From Magicicada septendecula (Eukaryota > Arthropoda > Insecta > Hemiptera > Cicadidae), in contig CM068367.1 of the NCBI GenBank assembly GCA_034769895.1, forward strand, positions 320,217,662 through 320,281,661: 64,000 nucleotides of DNA. Direction: 5' to 3'. The position numbers and the translations under genes were made by a program. Of the stretch, positions 36,107-47,547 are shown piece by piece; position 1 is the first letter of the stretch, and each line of letters starts with the position of its first letter. Below the pieces are notes generated by a model that did no database searches, had not been told where the DNA came from, and was given only the letters and a program-made list of their open reading frames with translations.

Positions 36107-36290
36107 AATCGTGTGCGCTAAAGTGACGTGGTAGGCCTATACGTTAGTGACCACAGTACTGTGGTTAAGGCTGAAGCACGAAGTAGAAAGAAGTAGTTTC
36201 TATGGAAATATTACATTTCGAAAATGAATTTAAATATAAATCTTAGAACATGGAAGTCATGTATGGTTCTGCATACCGTTATTTTTCCAG

Positions 36291-38194
36291 ATCACGACGT
36301 AGTGCTCCGCTGAGCAGATGGGAGCGTTACATTACTGAGCGTCGAATTGTGCAACGGGGAGATCTTAACTGGTCATTTCCTCGTCTATCTGCGGCAAAGG
36401 AGGATACTGTAGTCAATCTGGTCACTCATTGCACCGTTGCACATTCATATACTTCAAACAGAATGATATCCTTATTTGAGTTTTTTCTTTGTCTCTATCT
36501 TCTTTTTACTGTGTAAAACTAAGATGCGTAAAGATGAAACAAAAATAATATTTACAGAAATCTTATTTTTTTAGATGGAGTGTACCATATCTATAAAATT
36601 GATTTCTTTTTTCTTTGTTATTCCTATTTATCATCAAAAGTGTATTTATATTTTGTTTGCATGCCATTTAATTCCTAAGGCTCTAGAACCCATATCGAGT
36701 CCTGGCCTTCTCAAGTGACCTCTTCCAGGCGTCTTGGTTCAATTCCTATCTCTTCCTCACCTCTAACACGTAACGTGCTCCTAGAATCATTTGTTACGCT
36801 GTCTGACCTTGTCCTTGTTCAATTTCTACGTACAATTTCGTACGAAATCTGTATCTGCACAAGGAATTGAATACATCTAATTCATTGTGTTAATGTATTC
36901 CTTCTGATTGTGCTTAGCACTGTCAGTTAATAAATAGAAATTAATGTTTTTTGTCTAATTGCATGAAGTGTAGCTTAGTTATGCGTCGTGGTTGTGTACA
37001 GAATCTAACCCTACTATGTGCAGCAGCTATAGGCCTATGGGAACAACAGCATATTACCGTCGTGGTTGTGTACAGAATGTAACCCTACTATGTGCAGCAG
37101 CTATAGGTATATGGGAACAACAGCATATTACGTTCGGTGAACACGAATTTACAGATTTTGCACGAACACTAATGCAACACGCCGTGAGTGTCTAAAACTT
37201 ACACATTTCTTATAATATTCCTTATCTTTATTTAACATTTTTTCAGAAACAACAGTCAGGAAGCATAATGTTGACTAAATGTGACATACTTTGTTTAGGA
37301 AAAAGTATTTTTTTTAACGTACATTATGTAGTACGCGTACACGTAACTATGGTTTGGGCTCTGGTTGATTGTCTAAACGCCTACCGTTCATTACAGTAGA
37401 CCAGCAGACCTACTTGATGCCATGAAAAGTCATTTGGTGCATCTACTTTAGTAAGAGTTTAGTCTTTAACAAAAATTAAAATAAATACTTATAAAGTTCT
37501 CTTCAGGATTTGTTAAATCGTATATACTGTATCATAATACCGCTTTATGTATAGCCTAGAATATATGTGCTGCAGTAGTATGGTTCTTGTAAGTTTAATG
37601 CTATAAGTATATCTACACTCTTATATCTAAAATCTTATACTCTTACTTATATCTATAATATGACTTATCGCACAGGTGATCTACTTTTCTTGTGGACAGA
37701 AGCAGCATAAGTTGTAATTCCGTACCAAGAACGAAACGCCGTTGTGAAACAGTTCTATATACAAATGTATCACAGTTGTATTTCGTTTATGGAGAAGGAA
37801 AGTTTCTCCGTGAGCAGCAGCTACCATGGATAATACTACACTGTATCACTTTGGTGAATTAGCTTGAAGTGTTTTTTTATGTATCCTTAAAACTGAGATT
37901 CCAGAGGGATATTGTGGAAGTGATGTCGTCGGGACAGTCCCTGGACCAACAGCGGCAGCTCCATGTAATAGTTTGTTCTTTGGTAAGGGCGATTTTGCTC
38001 GGTCTTGGGTGAAACTTGGGTACTCACCTGGCAACAATCGTGTTACACCAGGGAACAGCGGCTTCTGACATGACGACGTGATCAGGAGGAGGACAACTTT
38101 ACTTAGGTATAGTTTTCAGAAAGTAGTGACGTGTGGAAACTGGTAAACGTAAATCTAAAAAATATGGAAAAATGTAAAAGGAAATATTTTAAAT
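36291..38194. repeat. large tandem unit 3, internally deleted
   Basis: It starts with the GACGTAGTGCTCCG module (36,296), but after CTGTCTGACCTTGTCCTTG (about 36,797-36,815) it jumps straight to TTTCGTACGAAATCTG, a module that lies some 2.9 kb further on in unit 2 (about 33,770). It then continues through CAGCAGCTATAGG, GTCATTTGGTGCATCTAC and module B' (37,670-38,050). It ends by joining a fragment of block A near 38,195 instead of the hammerhead junction. Confidence 0.75.
36985..37132. repeat. 74-bp direct tandem duplication
   Basis: GTCGTGGTTGTGTACAGAAT begins at 36,985 and again at 37,059. The two 74-bp copies differ at a handful of bases (ATCTAACC versus ATGTAACC, GGCCTATGG versus GGTATATGG). 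Other units carry this segment once. It places a 67-codon chance frame across both copies. Confidence 0.9.
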
Positions 38195-38530
38195 TAAATC
38201 ACTTTGATATTTCGTCTCTGCTAGTGATTAAGCGTTTCTTCAATCAGTCACAGTAACAGTGATCCAAAATCGCTCAGCGAAATCCTGGATACCAAAATAA
38301 CGAATTGAATTGAACTAGAAAACTGTTGCAGTTTGCTTGAAGTATTTGTTTGGAACACTCTATACAAATCTTAAGTGCGTACGTAAGTGAGGAAGGAATC
38401 AAGGAATACTGTTTAAGACTAATTTCTCACAAGCACACTGAAACGTTAATGTATCAAATTTTCTATAGAATCACACATGCTATTTATTAAAATCACTGAG
38501 GCGCAAAGTGAAACTACATAAATATCAACA
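38195..38530. repeat. duplicated block A, partial copy 3
   Basis: GTGATTAAGCGTTTCTTCAATCAGT and GGAATACTGTTTAAGACTAA match 21,493-21,990. The internal stretch corresponding to 21,575-21,720 is deleted. It is fused on its right to the GTCATATGTGACGAGTAAG module, the same neighbour that unit 1 has at 23,225, so units 1 and 4 share this type of left junction. Confidence 0.8.
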
Positions 38531-39432
38531 ATTTCTCATTAGTCCGTAGAATTCCGTAATTTTGAGTCATATGCCATTATGTCATATGTGACGAGTAAGA
38601 TAACCACGGATCACTACGTTAATGCTGGAAACACAAATATACTATCGACATGTTACTTTGTTTCTACTTAAAGTGTCAACTACTAATGGGTGACGGCAAT
38701 TCAATGGGGGTGGCCCTTACTGTTTCTTCCAGATCACGACGTAGAGCTCCACTAAGCAGACGGGAGCGTTACATTGTTGAGCGTCGAATTGTGCAACGGG
38801 GAGATCTTGACGGGTCATTTCCCCGCCTATCTCCGCCAAAGGAGGATACTGTAGTCAACTGGTCCCTCATTGCACCGTTGCACGTTCGTGTGATTCAAAG
38901 AGAATAATATTCTTATTTGAGTTTTTTCTATTTCTCCATCTTATTTTTATTGTGTAAAACTGGGAGACGTGAAGAAGAAAGAAAAATAATTTTTACAGAA
39001 ATCTTATTTTTTTAGATGGAGTAGCCTATACCATAGCTATAAGATTGATTTCTTTTTTTTCTTGTTAGTCTTGTTTATCATCAAAAGTGTATTTGTATTT
39101 TGTTTGCATTCCATTTAATTCCTATGGGTCTAGAACCCATATCGTATCCTGGCCTTCTCAAGTGACTTCTTCCAGGCATGTTGGTTCTATTCCTATCTCT
39201 TCCTCACCTCTAACACGTAACGTTCTCCTAGAATCATTTGTTACACTGTCTGCCCTTGTCCTTGCTACGCTTTTTTTGTTCTTGGAAGTCTTCAGTATAA
39301 GAACAAATTCAATCCCCGAAACATTAACCACGCTGCTTCTGCTGGCTGTAGGTAACGGTATTATCTCATGTTATTTTTGTGCCATGAGAGAGACACGTTA
39401 CCTATACCCCGTGGTTGCAAAACATCGATTAC

Positions 39433-39440
39433 CTCAGTGC
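39433..39440. repeat. hAT target-site duplication, left
   Basis: CTCAGTGC is identical to 42,646-42,653. An 8-bp duplication is the hallmark of hAT insertion. The uninterrupted site in sister units reads ATTACCACAGTGCGTTGC (about 48,369) and ATTACCGCAGTGGGTTG (about 24,043). Confidence 0.95.
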
Positions 39441-40229
39441 CAGTGGCGTCGCCAGGGGGGGCGGTGGGGGCGGTCCGCCCCGGGTGCCACACTCAGGGGG
39501 GTGACAAAATTAGGGCGAAAAAAAATTTTAGAAATAAAAAAAAATTACTAGATCAACAAATTAATCACATCAACATTTCGATTGAAGTGTGCAATCCCAG
39601 GAAGAGGGGCGTATTATGTGGGTATCACTAGAGTAATACGAGTTTAAAACGTTTCGGTAAATACGTAATTTTTGTTCAGTTAAATTTTTATTGCAGTCTT
39701 TTAATTATCGTAAGTTTGATTGCTTGTACTTCGATTATAAAACGACCGAGTAATTTTTGCGTGAAAAATTTTCTCAGTGTATATAAAAAAATCAATTATG
39801 AGATTTTTTGTAAGCACTCCTAACCTACCCTTGTTTTTGTAGAAGTTGCTTTTTAAAAGAATTGCGCATTTTTTAAATTAATAATTTATTTAAAAAAATG
39901 CCTTTTTTGGCATTTTAGATAGAATCGCTAGCTCGCCTATCTGCACTTCCGAAGGTTAAACTTTCGCTAGCATAACGTCCTGTCCGTTTGAAGTTTAGAT
40001 TTTTGTTTGGTCGCGTTGTTTCCCTGTTATAGGTTAGACTTATATGCCGATCCACGTTTTCGACGGCAATTGCTACAAAAACTCGACCCGCTCGCAAACC
40101 CTCAATACGCTTATATAATCGTGTGCGTTAGCGTCCGATCATCCTACACTCTCTTCGCTTATGGCTCGTTCAGCTCGCGCACCGCTCGGTCGTCCGTAAG
40201 CCGAAGGGTGTTTTGATAGTTGCGTTTCC

Positions 40230-40445
40230 TGATTTGGCCAATTCTGCGCAGGCGCACCAGACTCCCGCGCCGGAGAACCGCTCACTCTTTGTTTCAGCCC
40301 AGTGTTGTGAATGTGATGCGTGTTGTACAGTTTCAGTTCAGTTCAACAGAAATTCAATTTTTGCTGTTTATAGTGGCATGGTGCAGAGTGGTCCTTTAAT
40401 TATTTTGAGTTTCTGTATGTGCACCATTCATTTACTGAAGGTAAG
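40230..40445 (+). promoter_or_regulatory. hAT internal promoter, first exon and splice donor (candidate)
   Basis: A less AT-rich patch contains GGCCAATTC (CCAAT box, about 40,236), TGCGCAGGCGCA (about 40,246, like an NRF-1-type palindrome), then TTTCAGTTCAG initiator-like sequence (about 40,329). ATG at 40,378 opens 21 codons that run exactly to AAGGTAAGTA, a near-perfect donor (cut after 40,440). Initiator and donor spacing fit a first coding exon. The matching acceptor upstream of the transposase frame (candidate AG near 41,319) is uncertain. Confidence 0.45.
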
Positions 40446-41341
40446 TACTTGACTTGAAAAGCGAGTACCGATACACAGGCCTGCGAATTTAAATTTTTTT
40501 TCTGCGGCACGGGGTTAAACAGGTCTCTATACTTTGTTCAGTCAGGGAAGGCGGTTGGATTACCTGCGATGGCTCACTTAACACAAACACACACATGCAG
40601 CCGACCCGACGGTACCCTCATTCGGCGTTTAATGCCTACTGGACACTATTGGACACTCCGTTACTCGAACCGACTTTTCTTATGGTTTACAATTTAATAG
40701 CATTTAACGTAACATTTTTTGATTCTGCGTTGAATTCCAAACAAAATTAGAGCAAACACGGTACGAATCTGACGAGAAATACTGTTCAAAGGTTATATGA
40801 TATGGCTATAGAACGTATGCAGGTTTGTTTATCTGACCCACGAACTTGTTTTCGTAAATGAATATTTAAATAGGAATTCTGCAAATACCGCCACGTTTTT
40901 ACACACTCAAGCTAGGACAATATTGTGATGTATTTATTATTTCTTTATGTGATGTATTATTTCGAGGAGGAGGCCCTCTTCTTGACTCAAGGTTATATGC
41001 AAAATAATGTAATGCAAGCAAGCAAACACGCTTAGCAATACAAAAAAACTCTGGTAAAAATCCAACATTTTTAAATATTGTAAATGGTTTTGTAAATACC
41101 GTATGTAGGCCTTTTATATAAACAGTGACGAAGGTGTTATCGACCAAATAACTTTTAATGCGGCCTTCGGCAGTTTCAAAAGTACGAAACGAGCCTTTCA
41201 AGCTCGAAACGCAGAAAGCTCATTGGTCAACTGTAAAAGTAAATAAACAAACGTTAAAATAATATAATTATTAAATTAATAATTATGAAGCCCAAATGAT
41301 TTGAAATAGTGAAAATAAGATGAAATTTTTAAATATTAAAA

Positions 41342-42397
41342 TTGGTGGAATTTACACTAATGCAACAAGTTGGCATTTCTGTAAAACGTCTGTCTGAGAC
41401 TAGATGGAGTGCCCATCACGAAGCAATAAAACCCGTCATGGGTAACTTTGAAAAGCTAATCGAAGCTGTTGAAGAACTATGCCAGCCCGACGAGACAGTC
41501 GAAACTAGAGGAGCTGCACATATCCTACTGCCTGCAATCAGCGACTTCTCATTTTTATGGTACCTTTCATTGTGGGGGCAAGTGTTAGAGGAAGTAAACT
41601 ACACACAAAAATATTTGCAATTGGAAGGAATCAACCTCGAAAAATGTGTAGTTAAAATGAATGATCTTAAGCTGTTCTTGAAGGACAAACGTAGAGATAT
41701 TGTTGAAGGTGCTCTTCAGTTTGCAAAAAATATGTGTCAAAAATTGGACATCCCCACAGAAAAAAGAAAAAGAGTGAAAAAGATGCTACCTGGTGAAAAT
41801 TCCAGGGATGAAGGACTCACTTGGGCGCAAGAGCTACAACGGGCAATGCTCGAATGCATAGATACGTTTTACCAGGAGATGGTGACACGCTGTGAGGGTA
41901 TGGAACAAGTCCTCTCCCACTTCGCTATTTTGCAGCCTAATAATTTGATGAATGCAAACGAACCAGACCTTCGGACTCTTCTGAAAAGTTTGACTAAGAC
42001 ATATGATGAATTTTCTCAAGAAGACGTAGACGTCCCCAAAGAAATCCTGCGGTTGAGAAGGCATCTTCAGGCAGCAGGCATTTCAAATGAAAAAACGAAG
42101 AAGTGGACCAGTTTGAACTTCTTAGAATTTATTAGCGAATATGACTTTTCAGATACTATACCAAATGTAACATTAGCTTTAAGGTTTTTCCTCACAATAT
42201 GTGTATCAGTTGCTTCATGCGAGAGAAGTTTTTCGAAACTAAAATTAATCAAAAGTTACCTCAGATCCACAATGAGTCAGGTTAGATTGACGAACCTAGC
42301 TATGTTATCCATTGAACATGAAGTGGCAAAAAGTATTGATTTTGATAGTGTAATTTCAAAATTTGCTTCATATAAAGAACGTAAAAGCAGGTTTTAA
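41342..42397 (+). CDS. hAT transposase, C-terminal half
   Basis: This is a 351-codon open frame. SVKRLSETRWSAHHEA (about residues 12-27) matches the middle of ZMYM1-like/TTF-type hAT transposases, where the TRWS motif is typical. Near the C-terminus, CVSVASCERSFSKLKLIKS (about 287-305) followed by RLTNLAMLSIEHE is the classic hAT dimerisation domain. The product would act in the nucleus, binding the element ends and cutting them. The N-terminal BED-type or TTF zinc finger and the first acidic catalytic residues are absent from this frame and not recognisable upstream. A poly(A) signal AATAAA lies at about 42,475. The frame has no stop or frameshift. Activity alone is unlikely, but it could be expressed. 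Confidence 0.85.
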   Translation: MVEFTLMQQVGISVKRLSETRWSAHHEAIKPVMGNFEKLIEAVEELCQPDETVETRGAAHILLPAISDFSFLWYLSLWGQVLEEVNYTQKYLQLEGINLEKCVVKMNDLKLFLKDKRRDIVEGALQFAKNMCQKLDIPTEKRKRVKKMLPGENSRDEGLTWAQELQRAMLECIDTFYQEMVTRCEGMEQVLSHFAILQPNNLMNANEPDLRTLLKSLTKTYDEFSQEDVDVPKEILRLRRHLQAAGISNEKTKKWTSLNFLEFISEYDFSDTIPNVTLALRFFLTICVSVASCERSFSKLKLIKSYLRSTMSQVRLTNLAMLSIEHEVAKSIDFDSVISKFASYKERKSRF

Positions 42398-42645
42398 GAT
42401 ATTGATGTGCTAATTCTTTTGAATTAGTAGGCCTAATTACCTGTATTTAGTTTGTAAAATGTATTTAGCCTAAAAATAAACAGTTCCATAAGTTATAAAT
42501 GTTTTATTTAATTTAATTCAAATTCGTTCTTTGCAACACGTTAGCTAATTACAGTATTTTCAGCTTTTTATAGTTAAGTGTGTGGGAGGGGGGGTGTAAC
42601 GAGGACGGCCCGCCCCGGGTGCCACTACATCTGGCGACGCCACTG

Positions 42646-42653
42646 CTCAGTGC
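42646..42653. repeat. hAT target-site duplication, right
   Basis: CTCAGTGC directly follows the right terminal repeat and is identical to the left copy. Unit sequence (GTGGCTTACGTCGTA) then resumes, matching TTGCTTACATCGTACATTT at 48,382. Confidence 0.95.
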
Positions 42654-45600
42654 GTGGCTTACGTCGTAGATTTACAATAAATAAGACTGTACTTACGATA
42701 AGTTTGACACGACTGTACTGGTGTCGTTGCTGGCTCTAGGTAACTGCCGTCGCTTATGTTTTAAATGTCATTGGCATGTTACCTGCAGTCCGCAGTAACA
42801 TCAACGCCTCACTTTGTGATTGATTCCACTGAGAAAATGGCTTATCTCGTACGTGTACTATAAATCAGATTGTTATATGGGTACGAAACATTTTTTTTTG
42901 TCAAAGGATAGGCCTACACTGTTTTTTGTAAATTTTCAATATTATGTTAAACACTTTAACGGTTTCAAGGTATGTCAATGTAAAATGGCATTGTAGAATC
43001 TATGAAAATAATAATAAAAGATTGCGCTCGTTTTTGTATTACACTCAAAAGACCCTAAACAGAATAAAATTATAGGAAAAATAAAAACAATTGATTTTCA
43101 AAGGAAAGTAGCTTATGTAGCCTATGCTTAAATCCGGCACTGGGTTTATATTTTTCATCGTGTATAACACACGTACATACGTATATCGGGACGATTTCGT
43201 ATTTTGTACCCGGGGGGGGGGGAGTCAAAGGCTGGTAAAGGGTACCGAAAAGTGTTGTTTCTTTGCCGCCTAGAACAACCAACTTAAGTTCGGTCAACAC
43301 CCACTGATACTGACGAGTGAGTCAGAGCTCGAGCAATCGTGTCAGCTCTGGCAGCAAATCCTACTTCCAACGTCCAAGCTCGTGACTCCCGGGCAATGCC
43401 CTCTGTATGTATGTTACAGAGAGTAACTGATGGAAGAGTGTACAATGTGACTTCAGTGTGGGACAGTTTGGTTAACGGGATTGTTAATGACATGTGTCCG
43501 AAAAAGAGACATTGTGATAAAAGGCCTATCCATTTTGTGCATAGCCTATTTGTTTTGAAAGGAAAGGTTTCATATGCTATCTGCAAAATTTGTTTAGTAG
43601 TTTACGATTGCACTTTATAGAACACCCTAAGGATTTCTACTGTGAAGAAATGATTTTTATTTTTATGTTTTTATGATTTCGTGTTTCACAGTGTCATTAG
43701 AACTGTTGCTGCTCTAGGTTCGCTTTTCCAGTTGTATTCACGTTATACAGATTCTCGCATTTCTTGCTTTGTATAAAATTTCAAAACACCACAGCCTGTG
43801 TGCGAACAGGTTATCCAGCAGTAAACACAATGTTTTATATTTACCTGAGGAATTAGGTTTATTTGTTTAGGCCTACAAGTGACGGATTTACTCGTCTTCT
43901 CAGTCGATTCTGCTTCGCATTTACAGTGGTCATTCACTTCTATTTTTTATACAGTTATAATGTATTGTTTTGAACGTTCTTTCAAACAATGACCAACGAG
44001 GTGGTTCGAAAGTCCTCCCTCCCAGATAGATGAAGAAAAAACTCCATACGTTAACATAAAACCGAGTCCGCATACAGAACACAATTTACAACCGCACCAT
44101 AGCTCCTACCGGTGAAGGGATTTGTATGCCAACTTCAATAAAATTAGCGCCATTCGCGTAGGCCTATTTGTGCATCCGTAGAGCGATTTTGACATGTTTG
44201 TTTCTGAGGAACTGTAGAGCCCATTTTATGGTAACTTTTATTCATTTCTGTGGTAAAACAAGTAAAACGATTTAATTCCATTCGCTGTAAATATTTAGGC
44301 TACAGACATGAATTTACTAAGGCCAAATTTTAAAAAAATTTACCTTCTACTCTTACAGATACTGCTACTATATGACTCTTATCTCACAGCTGATCTATTT
44401 TTCTTCTGAACAGAAGGGGCGTACGTTGGATTCCCGCACCATGAACGAAATGCCGTTGTGAACAGTTCTATAAACAAATGTATCACGCAGTATTTCGTTT
44501 ATGGATAAGGAAAGTTACTTCGCGAGCAACAACGTCCATGGATAATTCCGTACTGTATCACTTTGGTGCCATAGCTTTACATGTTTTCTTTGTATCCTTA
44601 AAGCTAAGATTCCAGAGCGATATTGTGGAAATGATGTCGTCGGGACAGTCTCTGGACTGTTTATCGCTAGCAGCGTCTGCATAAGACAGGAGTACCAGTA
44701 CCAGTTTTCTGATATCGTGTAGTCCTATTTTATTTATGATGTCATCTTTATTGTTTCACGACTTTGTTAACGTTTAGATATTTTTAAATCTAACCCTTAT
44801 TTTTTCACATTTATCGTCTTGACTACAAGTAGTTATATTCACGAAATTTAAAATCTCCCTCACAGCTTATTCTAGAACTTCCCCTCAGAATAAGTCGTGG
44901 CTGCGCCTCTTCGTTACACACAATGCATTAAGACAAGTATGCAATATCCAGTTACTGTAGACTTATTTTTCTATTTTGCGAGCATTTGACAAGCACTGAA
45001 TGATATTCTATGTAAATGATGCTTGTATTTCTGCATTTGAATGATTTAGGCCTATAATATAGCCCTATCGTTCACATAGAACGATGCACTTGCATGATAG
45101 TACTTGGTGTCAGAGATCACGATAGATAGGCCGATTTCTTGTAAACCAGTTTAATCTTGTGCAAATTCATACTCTGCGCATATGTTAAAGTCTTTACTAC
45201 GTAAAATTTCATACGAAATCTTCTGTATCTGCAAAAGGAATTGAATACATGTAAATTATTCTTTATGATGGTGCTTAGCACTGTCAGTTAATAAATAGCC
45301 TTTTATGTTTTCTGTCTAATTTCATGCAGTATAGCCTAGTCTAAGTCGTGCGTCGCGGTTGTGTACAGAACGTAAGCCTACTATGTGCAGCAGCTATAGG
45401 CCTATGGGATCAATTTTACATTCGATGAACACGAATTTACAGATTTTGCACGAACACTAATGCAACATGCCGTGAGTGTCTAAAACGTACACATTTCTTA
45501 CAATATTCCATAACTTTCTTTAAAATGTTTTTCAGAAACAACAGTCAGGAAGCAGAATGTTGACTAAATGTGACAAATTTGTTAAGTAAAAAGTATGTTC

Positions 45601-45957
45601 TTTAACGTACATTATTGTACATTATGTAGTACGCGTAATTATGTAGTACGTAACTATGGTTTGGGCTCTGGTTGATTGTCTAAACGCCTACCGTTCATTA
45701 TAGTAGACCAATAGGCCTATTTGATGCCATGAAAAGGCATTTGGTGCATCTACTTTAGTATGAGTTTAGTCTTGTAAAAGCAATAAAATAAATACTTATA
45801 AAGTTCTCTTCAGGTTTTGTTAAATCGTATATACTGTATCATAATACCGCTTTGTGTATACATAGCCTATATGTGCTGCAGTAGTATGGCTCTTGTAATA
45901 TTAATGCTATAAGTATGCACTCTTATATCTAAAATCGTATACTCTTATTTATATCTA

Positions 45958-46661
45958 TAATATGACTTGTCGCACAGCTGATCTACTTTTCTTGTGGACA
46001 GAAGCGGCATAAGTTGTAATTCCGTACCAAGAACGAAATGCCGTTGTGAAACAGTTCTATAAACAAATGTATCACAGTTGTATTTCGTTTGTGGATAAGG
46101 AAAGTTTCTTCGTGAGCAGCAGCTACGATACTGCACTGTACTGCACTGTATCACTTTGGTGACTTAGCTTTAAGTGTTTTCTTTGTATCCTTAAAGCTGA
46201 GATTCCAGAGGGATACTGTGGAAGTGATGTCGGGACAGTCTCTTTCTGGACCAACAGCAGCAGCTCCATGTAATAGTTTGTTCTTTGGTAAGGGCGATTT
46301 TGCGCGGTCTTGGGTAACTCACCGGACAACAATCGTGTTACACCAGAGAACAGAGGCTTCAGACATGACGACGTGATCAAGAGGTGAACAACACTACTCA
46401 GTTATAGTTTTCAGAAAGTAATAATGTGTGCAAACTGGAAAAATAAATCTAAAAAATATAACGTAGGCCTACATAGAATTAAGTATTTTGTGTTGAGCAC
46501 GGTTTACTTTCGCATTACAGGCATGACAATAGCCCTTTGTGACCAAGTCTATTCGAGCTAGGTACATAAATAAGTCTTAGAAGATATTTTATTCTTACTT
46601 TATTGTTTTTGCTTGGAGCAATCTTGATTTTTGCAACCAACGACTTGTGTGAATCTCTAAA

Positions 46662-46729
<68 letters not shown>

Positions 46730-46916
46730 TGAGAGAGAGAGATCACCCAACTTAATGTACTATAATAATGGTATCATGTTGTGATTACATGCGTGATTTC
46801 AAAAAGCGTGGAGATTTTCAAAAAAAAACCACGAGTGGTCTTAGGCCTACTTGCTATTATTGTAGACTAGGCCTATTTCTATTCATTAATTTCAAGTTTT
46901 CTGCACCGCCACCACT
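45958..46916. repeat. near-identical tract, copy 2 (partner 34,518-35,460)
   Basis: This lies within unit 4 and covers module B', the GCATGACAATAGCCC segment and the TG/GA microsatellite. It is identical to the unit-2 tract apart from microsatellite length and one base, with abrupt edges on both sides. The microsatellite at 46,664-46,741 has a longer TG run and a shorter GA run than its partner. Confidence 0.9.
46664..46741. repeat. (TG)n-(GA)n compound microsatellite
   Basis: About 46 bp of TG followed by GA repeats with a TGAG interruption. It is homologous to the shorter tract at 35,225-35,285. Confidence 0.95.
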
Positions 46917-47502
46917 AGAGCTTGTTTTGTAGACAAGGTTTTGGATGCAAATAATTTGCATGAAACATAGAAATTTACAAAGCACAAAGTATTTTCATAT
47001 AGCAAAGCACTCCATAGAAATTTGGCAGTCTAGAATACATTACTGTTGCTCACCCTGGCCCCAGTATGAAGTGTTATCGTCACCTTAGAGCATTCCCATC
47101 ACTGTGATTTTGTTATTTTCATAGATGCAGATCCTCTAATATTACATCCGCAGTTGCACAGCGAATATGGTATTCTGTAACCAGATGATCTGAAACAGTT
47201 GTCAGCTTTGGCCTTTCACTCCTTAGTGACTTCTTTGGTATCATACCAAAGGATTCTCTGAGATAGTCAACACAATATACTCTGGAGGACAGTACCCCAT
47301 TCATTGAATGCAAGTTTGATCGAATGATTGTCTCACCTGACAGATAAGGAATTACTGATATTTAAATAAATATCCTAATAACTAAATATCCTAAATAACT
47401 GATATTCTAATTTAGATATTCCCTGTTCAACATAAGCGAAATTGCTAACCACGGAACAAAGGTATTTACGATATCGACTAAGGTCATAATAGTGTTATTC
47501 CA

Positions 47503-47547
47503 GACCAGACGTTTCGGCAGTGCCATCGACTGCCATCATCAGTGAAA
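47503..47547 (-). ncRNA. hammerhead-ribozyme-like motif at unit 4/5 junction (best preserved of the three)
   Basis: On the minus strand, core CTGATGA is the complement of 47,536-47,542. Stem II is GGCAGT (47,529-47,534) with ACTGCC (47,516-47,521), six perfect pairs. GAAA is at 47,512-47,515, palindrome ACGT at 47,509-47,512, candidate cleavage base C at 47,508. Stem I is three pairs including one G-U (47,543-47,545 with 47,505-47,507). An extra base at 47,535 between core and stem II is non-canonical. The fold matches small Penelope-associated hammerheads lacking a closed stem III. Confidence 0.55.

Larger units (their letters stand above)
30841..36290. repeat. large tandem unit 2
   Basis: The same module order as unit 1 without the insert: GACGTAGTGCTCCG (30,846), TAGGTAACGG (31,435), GTAACTGCCGTCGCTCG (31,610), G run (32,534), ACATTGTGATAAAAGGCC (32,849), module B (33,290-33,600), CAGCAGCTATAGGCCTA (33,969), module B' (34,540-34,880), (TG)n (35,225), GTTGCACAGG (35,696) and a hammerhead-like motif (36,064-36,106). 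Period to unit 3 is about 5.45 kb. A short AT microsatellite interrupts it at 33,636-33,651. Confidence 0.8.
39441..42645 (+). mobile_element. hAT-superfamily DNA transposon, internally deleted
   Basis: The element is 3,205 bp with 15-bp perfect terminal inverted repeats (CAGTGGCGTCGCCAG at 39,441-39,455, complement at 42,631-42,645), flanked by the 8-bp duplication CTCAGTGC. A 15-bp subterminal sequence, CGCCCCGGGTGCCAC, occurs in the same orientation at 39,476-39,490 and 42,611-42,625. Inside are a promoter-like 5' region with a splice donor and an open frame for the C-terminal half of a transposase. The N-terminal zinc finger and first catalytic Asp region are not seen, so it is probably non-autonomous. 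Perfect TIRs and an intact duplication indicate a fairly recent insertion. Confidence 0.95.

Noticed and set aside
41834-42252. Minus-strand frames of 61-76 codons over the transposase gene
   Set aside because: They are shadows of the 351-codon transposase frame on the plus strand.
34505-46380. Two pairs of identical small minus-strand frames (69 and 85 codons) in units 2 and 4
   Set aside because: Their identity reflects the near-identical DNA tract, including the noncoding flanks, and the same frames are broken in units 1, 3 and 6.
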